From: Rugamonas rivuli
Lineage (GTDB): Bacteria; Pseudomonadota; Gammaproteobacteria; Burkholderiales; Burkholderiaceae_D
Reading direction: 5' to 3'
Assembly: GCF_009380165.1 (NCBI RefSeq)
Contig: NZ_WHUF01000002.1
Coordinates: 558,001 to 622,000 of the forward strand
DNA length: 64,000 bases
Positions 9,181-18,826 of this stretch are shown here, in pieces. Each line of letters opens with the position of its first letter. Position 1 is the stretch's first letter. Position numbers and translations under genes: made by a program. The notes under the pieces were generated by a model. The model made no database searches, was not told where the DNA came from, and saw nothing but the letters and a program-made list of their open reading frames with translations.

Positions 9181-9220
9181 CGTCCTGAACTTTTAGCGCC
9201 GCGCCCGGTCAAACCAGATC

Positions 9221-9652
9221 ATGGGCACCTTATACGAAGACGACGTCATCGCCTGGTCCGAACAACAGGCGGCCTTGCTGCGTGCTGGCCGTTGGGAACT
9301 GCTGGATCGTGACAACATCGCCGAGGAGATCGAGGATGTGGGCAAGAGCGAAAAGAGAGAGCTTCAAAGTCGTCAAACCGTACTTCTTGCACATCTCCTG
9401 AAATGGAAGTATCAGCCGGGCAGGCGAGGTAGCAGTTGGGTGAAGACAATCAGGGAGCAGCGCACGGCGGTTGCCGAGGATCTTGTCCAATACCCTCATT
9501 TGAAACCACTGCTGAGCAACCCTCAGTGGCTCAGGCAAGTCTACCGGCGAGCCAAGATGGATGCGGAAGCCCAAACACACTTGCAAGATTTGCCGGCTGT
9601 GCTGCCTTGGACAGTCGAGCAAATATTGGAGCCTGATTTTTTCCCGGAGTGA
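9221..9652 (+). CDS. DUF29 family protein (first of three)
   Basis: A 143-residue soluble protein of the DUF29 family, whose function is unknown. Family hallmarks visible: LYEDDVIAWSEQQAALLRAGRWELLDRDNIAEEIEDVGKSEKREL at residues 3-48 (quoted here only as the span's pattern YExDxxxWxxxQxxLLR), then LLAHLLKWKYQPGRRGSSW and a C-terminal LPAVLPWTVEQILEPDFFPE. The protein is largely helical with no signal or membrane segment. The two following genes are paralogues in the same direction with 2- and 18-base gaps, so a short operon formed by tandem duplication is likely. Confidence 0.8.
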   Translation: MGTLYEDDVIAWSEQQAALLRAGRWELLDRDNIAEEIEDVGKSEKRELQSRQTVLLAHLLKWKYQPGRRGSSWVKTIREQRTAVAEDLVQYPHLKPLLSNPQWLRQVYRRAKMDAEAQTHLQDLPAVLPWTVEQILEPDFFPE

Positions 9653-9654
9653 TC

Positions 9655-10086
9655 ATGGCTGCTTCCTACGAAAACGACTTTGCCGAATGGACTCGTGAGC
9701 AGGCGTTCTGGTTGCGCTCCGGTGATCTTGCGCTGCTGGATACGCAGCACCTTGCGGAGGAGGCCGAAAATATAGTCTGGAGTTGTCGGCGTGAGTTGGC
9801 CATGCGCTGCGTCGGATTGCAGGCTCATCTGGCTCGATGGCAGCGGCAATCCGGACATCGATGCGGCCTCTGGCGAAAGCTGATCGATTTGCAGCGGACA
9901 CAAATTCTCCGCATGCTCAACCGCTCGCCCAGTTTGCGTAGAGCTGTCGGGGACGCAGATTTTGTTCAAGATGTTTGGCTGGATGCGTTAATGAGAGTGG
10001 TCGGAGAAGACCACTGCTTTGACTTGCCCGAAGCCTGCCCCTGGTCCCTGGAGCAAGCACTGGCTCAGGACTTCTTCCCCGACTAG
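9655..10086 (+). CDS. DUF29 family protein (second, divergent copy)
   Basis: A 143-residue DUF29 paralogue. It keeps YENDFAEWTREQAFWLRSG at the start and CPWSLEQALAQDFFPD at the end, but the middle has drifted. The usual LAEEIEDM is EEAENIVWS, and the usual KWKYQP is RWQRQSGHRCGLW. It starts at ATG 9655; a GTG two codons earlier overlaps the previous stop and could also be used. It is the most divergent of the three tandem copies, which suggests relaxed or changed selection after duplication. Function unknown. Confidence 0.72.
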   Translation: MAASYENDFAEWTREQAFWLRSGDLALLDTQHLAEEAENIVWSCRRELAMRCVGLQAHLARWQRQSGHRCGLWRKLIDLQRTQILRMLNRSPSLRRAVGDADFVQDVWLDALMRVVGEDHCFDLPEACPWSLEQALAQDFFPD

Positions 10087-10104
10087 CTGAGAGAGGATGC
10101 CATC

Positions 10105-10551
10105 ATGACAGCGACATACGAAGACGATGTGGCCGAGTGGGCGCTGGAGCAGGTCGCCTTGCTGCGCTCAGGGCAATGGGCATTGCTCGATATCGAGCAT
10201 ATCGCCGAAGAAATCGAGGACATGAACATCAGCCACCGCCATCAATTGGCGCATCGGATGGCGATCTTGATGGCGCATTTACTGAAGTGGAAGTACCAGC
10301 CTGATCGGGGTGGTGCTAGTTGGGAAAAAACGATACGCGGCCAGCGCGAAAAAATAAAGCGCTTGCTGAAACGGATGCCTAGTCTGCGGCGTCTGCTCGC
10401 GAACCCGCAATGGGATCGCGATGTATGGGACGATGCCGTTGACATTGCTATCCACGAGGCCCATCTGCGCGACCTGCCCAACGCGCGGCCGTGGGACTTC
10501 GAGCAATTGCTGTCGGATGAGTTCTTTCCCGACGATTATTTGCCATCGTAA
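10105..10551 (+). CDS. DUF29 family protein (third)
   Basis: A 148-residue DUF29 paralogue closest to the first copy: TYEDDVAEWALEQVALLRSG, IAEEIEDMNISHRHQL, LLKWKYQPDRGGASWEKTI and a terminal RPWDFEQLLSDEFFPDDY. A GAGAGGA ribosome site lies before the ATG. Its last 16 bases overlap the 3' end of the convergent dehydrogenase gene at 10536. As with other DUF29 proteins, no biochemical role is established. Confidence 0.8.
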   Translation: MTATYEDDVAEWALEQVALLRSGQWALLDIEHIAEEIEDMNISHRHQLAHRMAILMAHLLKWKYQPDRGGASWEKTIRGQREKIKRLLKRMPSLRRLLANPQWDRDVWDDAVDIAIHEAHLRDLPNARPWDFEQLLSDEFFPDDYLPS

Positions 10552-11960
10552 GTCACGCGGTACACGCGGCCGCCGTAGTCGTCCGATACGATCATCGACC
10601 CGTCCGGCAGCGTCGCCACATCCACCGGCCGGCCGACCACTTCCTCGCCGCGCAGGAAGCCGTCGATGAAGGCGGTGTCGGTGACGACCTTGCTGTTGTA
10701 CAGCGTAATCAGGCGCACGCTGTAGCCGCTCTTGGTCGAGCGGTTCCACGAGCCGTGCTCGGCGATGTAGACGTTGTTGCGGTAAGCCTCGGGGAACTGC
10801 TTGCCCGTGTAGAAGGCCAGCCCCAGCGGCGCCACGTGCGGCCCCAATTTGGCCACCGGCGGCTCGAACTCTTCGCAGCTGCGGCCCTTGGCGAAGTCCG
10901 GGTCCGGCACCACGCCGCCGTGGCAGTACGGGAAGCCGAAATGCATGCCGGCCTTGGGCGCCACGTTGAGCTCGCACGACGGCGTGTTGTCGCCCATCTC
11001 GTCGCGGCCGTTGTCCGTGAACCACAGCACCTTGGTCGCCGGATGGAAGGCGAAGCCCACCGTGTTGCGCACGCCGCGCGCGTATTCTTCCAGCTGGCTG
11101 CCGTCGGCGTTCATGCGGTAGATCTTGGCGCTTTTGGTGTCTTCGACGTCGCACACATTGCAGGGCGCACCGACCGGGATGTACAGCTTGCCGTCCGGCC
11201 CGGCCTTCATGACCTTCTCGCCGTGCCACTTGTCGTTGGGCAGGCTGACCTTGACCACCTCGTAGGATGGCTTCTGCGCATAGCGCTGGTCGATCTTGTC
11301 GAAGCGGATCACGCGGCTGATCTCGCCCACGTACAGCGCGCCGTTGAGCAGCGTGACGCCGATCGGGTTTTCCAGGCCCTCGGCGACGGTGACGACATCG
11401 GCCGTCTGCTTGTCGGCGCGCGGTACCAGCGCGTACACCTTGCCGGCCTTGCGCGAGCCGACATAGACGATGCCGCTGTCCGACACCACCATGCTGCGCG
11501 CAGTGCTGACGTCATTGGCATAGACGCTGATGTGGAAGCCCTTGGGCAGCTTGAAGCCGGCCAGGTCGGGCACGTTCTGCTGCGCCTTGGCGGCTGCCGC
11601 TGCGGCCGCTGCGGCCGGCGATGGCGCGGCGGCGGGCTTGCCGGCGTTGGCGGCGATCAGGTCGGCCAGCAGCGCGATCTGGCTGGCGTTCAGGGCCGGC
11701 GACCAGGCCGGCATGTCCTTCTCCGGCACGCCCTTGCTGATGATCTTGACGAGGTTGGCCTTGGTCGGCGCCCCGTGCAGCCAGTTGTGCGCACGCAGCG
11801 TGGGGCCGACGGCGCCTTCCATCTTGCTGCCATGGCAGGCCGCGCAGTTGGCCTGGTAGAGCTTTTCCGCAGCGGACAGCGCCGGCTCGGCCGCCTGGGC
11901 GGTCAGCGTTGCGGCGGCCAGGCAGGCGAGGGCGGCGTGGTGGAAGGCAGGAGATTTCAT
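10536..11960 (-). CDS. Cytochrome c / PQQ-type sugar dehydrogenase fusion
   Basis: A 474-residue periplasmic protein. A Sec signal peptide (residues 1-23) is followed by a cytochrome c domain (about 28-108) with heme site CAACH and a likely Met ligand in the EKDMPAW segment. An Ala/Pro-rich linker leads to a six-bladed beta-propeller (about 130-474) of the glucose/sorbosone dehydrogenase family. Propeller signatures include FHPATKVLWFTDNGRDEMGD, YIAEHGSWNRS and VGRPVDVATLPDGSMIVSDD. The expected role is oxidation of a sugar or aldehyde with electrons passed to the attached heme and then to the respiratory chain. Whether PQQ is actually bound cannot be told; no pqq genes are in the window. GAGGAC precedes the ATG. 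Confidence 0.85.
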   Translation of the reverse strand: MKSPAFHHAALACLAAATLTAQAAEPALSAAEKLYQANCAACHGSKMEGAVGPTLRAHNWLHGAPTKANLVKIISKGVPEKDMPAWSPALNASQIALLADLIAANAGKPAAAPSPAAAAAAAAAKAQQNVPDLAGFKLPKGFHISVYANDVSTARSMVVSDSGIVYVGSRKAGKVYALVPRADKQTADVVTVAEGLENPIGVTLLNGALYVGEISRVIRFDKIDQRYAQKPSYEVVKVSLPNDKWHGEKVMKAGPDGKLYIPVGAPCNVCDVEDTKSAKIYRMNADGSQLEEYARGVRNTVGFAFHPATKVLWFTDNGRDEMGDNTPSCELNVAPKAGMHFGFPYCHGGVVPDPDFAKGRSCEEFEPPVAKLGPHVAPLGLAFYTGKQFPEAYRNNVYIAEHGSWNRSTKSGYSVRLITLYNSKVVTDTAFIDGFLRGEEVVGRPVDVATLPDGSMIVSDDYGGRVYRVTYDGK

Positions 11961-12048
11961 GGGCGTGTCCTCGGGGTAGGCGAACCGGTATTGTGCCAGT
12001 CCCTGCCGCGAATGACCACGCCGGCCCGGCGCCGTCCATGAAAATTGT

Positions 12049-13710
12049 TCAGTACGCCCCTATACTCAGGTGTGCTTCGGGGTGGGCCGCGTGCTGCGTG
12101 GCGGCGGCGCGCGGACGGGGCGCGGGGATGGCATGCACGGCGGCCGTCTGGCCCGCACCGTCCACCGTGAACACGCTGACCAGCTCAGCCAGATGGCTCG
12201 ATTGTCCCCGCAGCGATTCCGCCGCCGCGGCCGCCTGCTCCACCAGTGCGGCGTTCTGCTGCGTCGCGCCGTCCATCTCGATGATGGCCCGGTTGATCTG
12301 TTCGATGCCGGCCTGCTGCTCGGTGCCGGCGTGCAGGATCTGCTCCATGATGTCGCTGACGCGCCGCACGCTGGCGACCATGTCGGTCATGGTCAGCCCG
12401 GCCTCGTCCACCAGCGTGGCGCCGTTGGCGATGGTCTCGACCGACATGCCGATCAGCTGCTTGATGTCCTTGGCGGCGCCGGCCGAGCGCTGCGCCAGGT
12501 TGCGCACCTCGGTGGCGACCACGGCGAAGCCGCGCCCCTGTTCGCCGGCCCGGGCCGCCTCCACCGCCGCGTTCAAGGCCAGCAGATTGGTCTGGAAGGC
12601 GATGCCGTCGATCACGCCGATGATGTCGACGATCTGTTTCGACGAGGCGGTGATCGACTCCATCGTCGTCACCACCTGCGCCACCACCTCGCCGCCGCGC
12701 GCGGCCACGCCGGACGCGGCCGACGCCAGCTGGTTGGCCTGGCGCGCAAACTCGGCGTTCTGCTTGACGGTGGCGGTCAGCTGCTCCATCGACGACGCCG
12801 TCTCTTCCAGCGAGCCGGCCTGCATCTCGGTGCGGGAAGACAGGTCCAGGTTGCCGCTGGCGATCTGGTTCGACGCCGTGGCGACCGCATCGGTGCCGGC
12901 GCGCACCTCGCCGACGATGGCCGACAGCCGCTCGCGCATCGCCGCGATGCTGTGCAGCAGGCTGGAACGATCGCCCGGCCGCAGTGCGACATGGACCGTC
13001 AGGTCGCCGGCGGCGATGCGGTCGGTGATGCCGGCGGCATAGGCCGGCTCGCCGCCCAGTTGCCGGATCAGCGAGCGGCTGATCAGCCAGCCCAGCGCCG
13101 CCGCCAGCAGCACCGAGGCTGCGCTCAGCGCCACGATCATCCATGCCGACTGCTCGCTGCGCTCATGGATGCCGACGCCGATCTCGTCGATCACCGCCGT
13201 CTGGCGCGCGATCAGCAGCTGCAGGCTGGCCAGGTAAGCCTCGCTGGCCGGCAGGAATTCCTGGTCGATCAGGCGGCGGACCTGCTCGGGATCGCCGCCG
13301 CTCTTTTCCGCCAGCAGGCGCTTGCGCACGGCCAGATACTGCGTGCGCTTGTCGGCGGCGGCCGCGAACAGCGCCTTGGCGGCCGGGTCGGTCATCAGTT
13401 CGGTGATTTGCCGCAGGTCTTCGGTGGCCAGCTTGGAAGTGCGGGCGATGCCGTCCTCGAAGAACTTCTGCATCGCCGGATCGGTGGCCTTGGCCGCCGC
13501 CAGCGATCGCTGCAGATTGACTTCGACCAGCGACTTCCAGTGCATGATCAGGCGCTCCACCTTGAGGCGCCCGGTCAGCAGATTGTTGGTGTCTTCGGCC
13601 GTGCTGCGTATGCTGAACCAGCTGGTGAGGGCGATGGACAGCAACAGCAGCAGGGTAGCGCCAAAGCCGATGGTTAGCCGTTTGCCAACCTTCATGTCAG
13701 ATAAGTTCAT
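12049..13710 (-). CDS. Methyl-accepting chemotaxis protein
   Basis: A 553-residue chemoreceptor. It starts with [16 protein letters not shown], the common N-terminus of 4-helix-bundle MCPs, followed by a membrane segment (about 13-33). A periplasmic four-helix sensor domain (to about 190), a second membrane segment and a HAMP domain come next. The cytoplasmic signalling tip contains [20 protein letters not shown] and [19 protein letters not shown], the highly conserved hairpin that contacts CheA/CheW. The start is fixed by this pattern; the upstream open frame of 61 codons is not part of the family. No terminal NWETF-like CheR pentapeptide is seen. The ligand is unknown. Confidence 0.93.
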   Translation of the reverse strand: MNLSDMKVGKRLTIGFGATLLLLLSIALTSWFSIRSTAEDTNNLLTGRLKVERLIMHWKSLVEVNLQRSLAAAKATDPAMQKFFEDGIARTSKLATEDLRQITELMTDPAAKALFAAAADKRTQYLAVRKRLLAEKSGGDPEQVRRLIDQEFLPASEAYLASLQLLIARQTAVIDEIGVGIHERSEQSAWMIVALSAASVLLAAALGWLISRSLIRQLGGEPAYAAGITDRIAAGDLTVHVALRPGDRSSLLHSIAAMRERLSAIVGEVRAGTDAVATASNQIASGNLDLSSRTEMQAGSLEETASSMEQLTATVKQNAEFARQANQLASAASGVAARGGEVVAQVVTTMESITASSKQIVDIIGVIDGIAFQTNLLALNAAVEAARAGEQGRGFAVVATEVRNLAQRSAGAAKDIKQLIGMSVETIANGATLVDEAGLTMTDMVASVRRVSDIMEQILHAGTEQQAGIEQINRAIIEMDGATQQNAALVEQAAAAAESLRGQSSHLAELVSVFTVDGAGQTAAVHAIPAPRPRAAATQHAAHPEAHLSIGAY

Positions 13711-13813
13711 GGGGCATGTCCTCGATGGAAAAGGACATACTGCTGCTGAAATAATCCACCCGTCTTGATCAAGGTACAATGCCGTGCTCTTCAACCCATC
13801 CCCAACACCATTC

Positions 13814-14659
13814 ATGATCAAAATCTGCGTGGCGGGCGCGTTGTGCGCCATGGCCGCTTTCGCAAATGCGCATAATCTCGACGGCTGGAACAAACCGGTC
13901 GAGCCATTCCAGATCTACGGCAACAGCTACTATGTCGGCGTATCCGGCCTCAGTTCGGTGCTGGTGACGTCGCCCCAAGGCCACATCCTGATTGATGGCT
14001 TGCTTCCCGATTCCCCCAGGCTGATCGCCGCCAGCATCCGCAAGCTGGGCTTCCGCCTGCGCGACGTCAAGCTGATACTGAGTTCGCACGACCACTGGGA
14101 CCACGCCGGCGGCATCGCCGAACTGCAGCGCATGACGGGGGCGGCGGTGGTCGCCAGCCCGGCGACGGCGGACGCGCTGAAGCAGGGCCACATGGGCGAG
14201 GACGATCCCCAGTTCGAAGGCAACACGCCATATGCCAGGGTGGCCAAGGTGCGCACGGTGCGCGATGGGGAAGTGGTCAAACTGGGACCGCTGGCCATGA
14301 CCGCGCTGTACACGCCAGGCCACTCGACGGGCGGCACCAGCTGGACCTGGAACGCCTGCGAGCAGGGCCGCTGCGCCAGCATGGTGTTCGCGGACAGTAT
14401 CAATCCGATATCCAGCGGCGACTACAAGTTCAGCGCCCATCCGGCCGTGTTGAAGCAGTATGAACAAAGCTACGCAGCGTTGGAAAAGGCGGCGTGCGAC
14501 ATCGTCGTCTCCGGGCACCCGGACTTCACCGGCATGTGGGACAAGGTCAAGAGCGGCAAGCCGCACGCCCTGCTCGATGGCGGCGAAGGCTGCAAGGCCT
14601 ACGTCCAGCAGTCGCGCGAGAAGCTCAGCAAGCGCCTGGCAGAGGAGGCGGGCAACTGA
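13814..14659 (+). CDS. Subclass B3 metallo-beta-lactamase-like hydrolase
   Basis: A 281-residue secreted metallo-hydrolase with a Sec signal (residues 1-19, cleavage after AFANA). The dinuclear zinc site typical of subclass B3 is complete: [11 protein letters not shown] supplies H116, H118, D120 and H121 in BBL numbering, PGHSTGG supplies H196, and VSGHPDF supplies H263. TSWTWNAC and [11 protein letters not shown] precede the last His, as in B3 enzymes such as THIN-B of Janthinobacterium. It is therefore likely to hydrolyse beta-lactams, though non-lactamase homologues exist. A GTG ten codons earlier is in frame but would spoil the signal peptide. The downstream hydrolase overlaps its stop. 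Confidence 0.85.
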   Translation: MIKICVAGALCAMAAFANAHNLDGWNKPVEPFQIYGNSYYVGVSGLSSVLVTSPQGHILIDGLLPDSPRLIAASIRKLGFRLRDVKLILSSHDHWDHAGGIAELQRMTGAAVVASPATADALKQGHMGEDDPQFEGNTPYARVAKVRTVRDGEVVKLGPLAMTALYTPGHSTGGTSWTWNACEQGRCASMVFADSINPISSGDYKFSAHPAVLKQYEQSYAALEKAACDIVVSGHPDFTGMWDKVKSGKPHALLDGGEGCKAYVQQSREKLSKRLAEEAGN

Positions 14660-15363
14660 TCGTCGATTTCGATGTGGCCTACGAAGGCATCGTGCTGAAG
14701 GGCGACCAGTTCGTCGGCGCCGCCAGCAACCGCCTGATGTACCTGCACGGCGCGGGCACCGGCAGCCGCCATGGACATCATCTGTTGCGTAGCGCCTTGC
14801 AGCAGCGGGGCATAGGCAGCACCAGCTTCGACTGCATCGGCCATGGCGACACCGGCGGCGCGCTGGCGCAATCGTCGGTGGCCAGCCGCACGCGCCAGGC
14901 GCAGGCGGTGGTCGAGGCGCGCGGCGTGCCGCAGCCACTGGCGATCGTGGGCGCCAGCATGGGCGCCTACAACGCCGTGCGCATGACGCAAAGCCATCGC
15001 GTCGACGCGCTGGTGCTGATCGTGCCCGGCGTGTACACGCCGTCTGCATACGAGGTGCCGTTCGGTCCTGACTTCTCGGCGGTGATACGGCGCGAGCGCA
15101 GCTGGTCCGACAGCGACGCATGGGACATCCTGTCGCGCTTCGAAGGCCGGCTGCTGGTGATCGCCGCCGAACACGACGCCACCATCCCGCTGGAGATTCC
15201 GCAGCGCCTGGTCGCCGCCGCCACGCGCGCGCAATCGAGCCGCCTGCACGTGGTGCAGGGAGCGGAACACAATCGCCTATGGTCGCTGCTGGCGGAAGAC
15301 CCGCCCAGCTTTGAAGCGGCCGTCGATATGGTGGCCGATACGGTGAATGGCGGAAGGCAGTAG
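14656..15363 (+). CDS. Alpha/beta hydrolase with probable CTG start
   Basis: A roughly 235-residue cytoplasmic alpha/beta hydrolase: oxyanion loop MYLHGAGTGSRHG, nucleophile elbow IVGASMGAYNA, acid in AAEHDATIPLE and His in QGAEHNRLW. No ATG lies near the start of homology. A strong ribosome site AGAGGAGG (14641-14648) lies 7 bases before CTG at 14656, and this CTG overlaps the lactamase stop as CTGA, mimicking the ATGA couplings found elsewhere in the window. GTG at 14674 is the alternative but lies 25 bases from that site. The 3' end overlaps tRNA-Sec on the other strand by 16 bases. Substrate unknown. Confidence 0.75.
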   Translation: MIVDFDVAYEGIVLKGDQFVGAASNRLMYLHGAGTGSRHGHHLLRSALQQRGIGSTSFDCIGHGDTGGALAQSSVASRTRQAQAVVEARGVPQPLAIVGASMGAYNAVRMTQSHRVDALVLIVPGVYTPSAYEVPFGPDFSAVIRRERSWSDSDAWDILSRFEGRLLVIAAEHDATIPLEIPQRLVAAATRAQSSRLHVVQGAEHNRLWSLLAEDPPSFEAAVDMVADTVNGGRQ

Positions 15364-15443
15364 GAGTCGAACTTACAGGGGAGCGTCTGACGCCCCCCAC
15401 CGGGTTTGAAGCCCGGCCCCATCACCGGATGAGTATGCCTTCC
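15348..15443 (-). tRNA. selC: tRNA-Sec (UCA anticodon)
   Basis: A 96-base gene including the encoded CCA. The 8-bp acceptor stem (GGAAGGCA with TGCCTTCC) and discriminator G are characteristic of selenocysteine tRNA. The D-arm contains CCGGTGATGGGG, and the anticodon loop is CTTCAAA, reading UGA. A long variable arm (GGGGGGCGTC...GACGCTCCCC) and TTCGACT T-loop follow; the T-stem has one A-C mismatch. It starts 6 bases after the selB stop on the same strand and probably comes off the same transcript. The last 16 bases overlap the 3' end of the opposing hydrolase gene. Confidence 0.96.
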
Positions 15444-15449
15444 CTGGTA

Positions 15450-17351
15450 CTACTCGCCACTGTACAGCCAGACCGCGTTTGGCCGTATCAAGTGGGTGTT
15501 GCCCACGCGCCGAGTATAGCCGACGCGATCGAAGAACTCCAATATCTGTATGGCCCGCTTGCGACCCAGGCCGGCGGCGTCGCGGAACGAGGACGCTTGC
15601 ACTTCGGGCAGCGCCATCACCAGCTCCGCCAGTTCGGCCAGGCGCTGCGGATGGTAGAACAGGTCCGGCACCACCTGGCTGATCTCTCCCGTCCGGGATA
15701 GCTTGAGTAGCAGGCGGCGCAGCTCCGCCTCCGGCAGCGCGTGTTCGCGCGACAGGTCGCGCACCCAGGGCGGATCGAAGCGGCCCTCCAGCAGGGACGC
15801 CAGCAACGGCGCGGCTTGCGCCTTCTCGCTGTCGCTCAGTTCTGCGCTGTGGCCTGGCAGGTGCAGGCTGCGTCCGCGCTGCCTTATCCGGTCGTCGCCG
15901 ATCAAAGTGTCGATCAGGCGGCTCCACAAGCGGTCCTCCATTTCGGGCGCCACGATGCGCTTGAGGCGCCATCGTTCGGGGCCGGCGTCGTCGGGTGCGC
16001 GTTCGTGGAATCCGGCCAGGCCGTTCAGGATGAGCGCTTCCAGCGCCGGCACTTCGGCGCCGGCCAGCAGCAGCCGGTCGCCGCCCTGCAGGGCAATGTC
16101 GATGGTGTCTTGCGGCAGCGCGATCCGTTTGGCGGGAAGCTGCGACAGGCGTACCAGCGCCGACATCCGCAAGCCGAGCGGACTGCGCGCCAGCAGCGCG
16201 CCGATATCGCCGCCGTTGATGAAGTCCGACAAAGCCTGCAACCACGCCAGCCGCGCTGCGCTGCGCCGCTTGCGCGACGGGCCGAAGGGATCGAGCACGA
16301 CGCCGCCGCCGACGGTGGCGGTGGCCTGGGCGTTGCGGATCACGAAGCGGTCGCCGGGAACGGCATGCACGGGCACGGGCAGCACCAGCTGCACGCGGGC
16401 GGTTTGTCCAGGCGCCAGCAGGTCGCCGTCCAGAAGCACTACGTTGGCCGTGCGATGCGCGGCGCCCAGGTGCACGTGCACCGGCGACCAGGGTTTCAAT
16501 GTCTGGCCGCAGTCCGGCATCAGCGTCAGTTCGGCATCGATGCGTTCGGAGCAGGCCGCGAGCGCAGGCGCCACGACCCATGTTCCGCGCTCGATGTCTT
16601 CCTTGGCCACCCCGCCCAGGTTCAATGCCAGCCGCTGGCCGGCGCGGCCGGTATCGGCGCTGCTGTTCTGCGCGTGGATGCTGCGCACGCGCGCCTGCTG
16701 GCCGCCTGGGGCCAGCTGCAGCATGTCGCCGGCGCGGACGCTGCCCGCCAGCGCGGTGCCGGTGACGATGGTGCCCTGGCCCTGCAATGTGAATACCCGG
16801 TCCACGCCAAGCCGGAACAGGCGGCGTTCGTCGGCGGCAGGCAGCACCGCCGCCATCTCCGACAGATGCCGCAGCAGCGCATCGACGCCCGCGTCGCCGG
16901 CCGTGGCGGCGTTGGTGCGGAAGATCCGGGCGCCGGCGAAATCGGTGGATGCCAGCAGGGCCTCGATTTCAAGCGCCACCTGATCCACGCGCTGTGTGTC
17001 GGCCCGGTCTATCTTGGTCAGCGCCACCGCGCCGCGCCGCACGCCCAGCAGGCGCAGGATGGCGAGGTGCTCCAGCGTTTGCGGCATGATGCCGTCGTCG
17101 GCGGCGATCACCAGCAGTGCGGCGTCGATGCCGGTGACGCCGGCGGCCATGGTGCGGATGAATTTCTCGTGGCCCGGCACGTCGATTACGCCGAGGATCT
17201 CGCCGTTTTCAAGCGGCGCGTAGGCGTAACCGAGTTCGATCGAGATGCCGCGTGCCTTCTCTTCCTTCAGCCGGTCGGTATCGACGCCGGTGAGCGCGCG
17301 CGTGAGCGTGGTCTTGCCGTGGTCGATGTGGCCTGCGGTGCCGACGATCAT
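15450..17351 (-). CDS. selB: Selenocysteine-specific elongation factor
   Basis: GTP-binding factor that delivers Sec-tRNA(Sec) to the ribosome at UGA codons followed by a SECIS hairpin. The 633 residues begin with [16 protein letters not shown] (P-loop). Then come [17 protein letters not shown] (switch I), [13 protein letters not shown] (G3) and ALTKIDRAD (G4). Two beta-barrel domains and a C-terminal half of winged-helix repeats for mRNA hairpin binding follow. The start ATG overlaps the selA stop (ATGA), so translation is coupled; the open frame upstream lies inside selA. selC follows directly. Its in-window client is fdnG. Confidence 0.97.
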   Translation of the reverse strand: MIVGTAGHIDHGKTTLTRALTGVDTDRLKEEKARGISIELGYAYAPLENGEILGVIDVPGHEKFIRTMAAGVTGIDAALLVIAADDGIMPQTLEHLAILRLLGVRRGAVALTKIDRADTQRVDQVALEIEALLASTDFAGARIFRTNAATAGDAGVDALLRHLSEMAAVLPAADERRLFRLGVDRVFTLQGQGTIVTGTALAGSVRAGDMLQLAPGGQQARVRSIHAQNSSADTGRAGQRLALNLGGVAKEDIERGTWVVAPALAACSERIDAELTLMPDCGQTLKPWSPVHVHLGAAHRTANVVLLDGDLLAPGQTARVQLVLPVPVHAVPGDRFVIRNAQATATVGGGVVLDPFGPSRKRRSAARLAWLQALSDFINGGDIGALLARSPLGLRMSALVRLSQLPAKRIALPQDTIDIALQGGDRLLLAGAEVPALEALILNGLAGFHERAPDDAGPERWRLKRIVAPEMEDRLWSRLIDTLIGDDRIRQRGRSLHLPGHSAELSDSEKAQAAPLLASLLEGRFDPPWVRDLSREHALPEAELRRLLLKLSRTGEISQVVPDLFYHPQRLAELAELVMALPEVQASSFRDAAGLGRKRAIQILEFFDRVGYTRRVGNTHLIRPNAVWLYSGE

Positions 17352-18826
17352 ACGGCCAGCAGCGCCAGTTGATCGGCAAAGCGCTGGCGCTGGTGGTCGT
17401 CCAGGCAGCGCAGGTCCAGCCACAGCGCATCCTGCGCGACGCGGCCGATCACCGGCAGCGGCAAGGCGCGCAGGCGCTGCTCCAGCAGGCCCAGCGCGTT
17501 GCTGACGCGGCCAGTCGCGGCGGCGCGTATCACCAGTCCGTGGCTGGGCAACTGGTCGACGGGCAGGGCGCCGCTGCCGATCTGGCTCATCATCGGCTCG
17601 GCGCCGACTTCATAGCCGGCGCCCAGCGCCGCCTGCAATGGCGGCAGCAGCGCCTGCGCCAGCTCGCGCATGGCTGCCGCGGGGCGGGTCAGCAGCTTCA
17701 GGGTGGTCAGGCGTTCGGGCAGCAGGTCCGGCGCGCGGTACAGCGCAAGCACCGGCTCCAGCGCCGCCAGCGTCAGTTTGCCGACGCGCAGTGCGCGCTT
17801 GAGCGGATTCTTCTTGATCTGGGCAATCAGGTCGGCGCGGCCGACGATGATGCCGCATTGCGGCCCGCCCAGCAGCTTGTCGCCGCTGAAGGTGACGAGG
17901 TCGGCGCCGCCTTCTATGGTCTCGCGCACCGTGGTCTCGTGCGGCAGGCCGTATTGTTCGAGGTCGACCAGCGTGCCACTGCCAAGGTCCACCGTCAGCG
18001 GGATGTGGTGCTGCTTCGACAGCGGCGCCAGCTCCGGCAGCTCCACGCTTTTGGTGAAGCCGGTGATGGCGTAGTTACTGCAATGGACCTTCATCATCAG
18101 CGCGGTCTGTGGGCCGGCGGCTTCGGCGTAGTCCTTCAGGTGGGTGCGGTTGGTGCTGCCCACTTCGCGCAGCACGGCGCCGGCGCGTGTCATGATGTCC
18201 GGGATGCGGAAGGCACCGCCGATTTCCACCAGCTCGCCGCGCGAGACGATCACCTCCTTGCCTTGGGCGAGGGTGTTCAGCATCAGCAGCACGGCGGCGG
18301 CGTTGTTGTTGACGATGGTGGCCGCTTCGGCGCCCGTCAGCTCCAGCAGCAGATCTTCGATCAGGTTGTCGCGGTCGCCGCGCTTGCCGGTGTCGATATC
18401 CCATTCCAGGTTCATCGGCCAGCGCAGCGCCTCGGCCACGGCTTGCACCGCGCTGTCGGGCAGCAGGGCGCGGCCAAGGTTGGTGTGCAGGACGGTGCCG
18501 GTCAGGTTGAAGACGGGCCGCAGCGGCGAGCGGTTGGCGTCGCGCAGGCGCTCGGACAGCATGGCCAGCAGGGCGGGGATGCCGGTGTCGCCCGTTGCGG
18601 CGACGGGCACGCCGTCACGGCGGCGAGCCAGCATGACGCTGCGCAGTTCGGCCAGCAGCACGCGGGCCGCTTCCAGCGTTTGTACGCGGCCGTATTCGGC
18701 GATCAGCGGCGCGCATGCGGCGTCGGACAGGATCAGGTGGACGGCCGGGAGGTGGATGGCGCCTGCCGCCATAGACGCGTGGGCTTCGGCGCGCGCAGGC
18801 GAGGTGGTTTCCGGCTTGGCGCTCAT
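17348..18826 (-). CDS. selA: L-seryl-tRNA(Sec) selenium transferase
   Basis: PLP enzyme that converts seryl-tRNA(Sec) to selenocysteinyl-tRNA(Sec) with selenophosphate. The 492 residues contain [46 protein letters not shown] and the PLP-lysine motif [18 protein letters not shown]. Length is slightly above the E. coli protein (463) because of the N-terminus. The start at 18826 is set by the ATGA overlap with the fdhE stop; a start 5 codons earlier also exists. Selenophosphate synthetase (selD), needed for its substrate, is not in the window. Confidence 0.97.
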   Translation of the reverse strand: MSAKPETTSPARAEAHASMAAGAIHLPAVHLILSDAACAPLIAEYGRVQTLEAARVLLAELRSVMLARRRDGVPVAATGDTGIPALLAMLSERLRDANRSPLRPVFNLTGTVLHTNLGRALLPDSAVQAVAEALRWPMNLEWDIDTGKRGDRDNLIEDLLLELTGAEAATIVNNNAAAVLLMLNTLAQGKEVIVSRGELVEIGGAFRIPDIMTRAGAVLREVGSTNRTHLKDYAEAAGPQTALMMKVHCSNYAITGFTKSVELPELAPLSKQHHIPLTVDLGSGTLVDLEQYGLPHETTVRETIEGGADLVTFSGDKLLGGPQCGIIVGRADLIAQIKKNPLKRALRVGKLTLAALEPVLALYRAPDLLPERLTTLKLLTRPAAAMRELAQALLPPLQAALGAGYEVGAEPMMSQIGSGALPVDQLPSHGLVIRAAATGRVSNALGLLEQRLRALPLPVIGRVAQDALWLDLRCLDDHQRQRFADQLALLAV

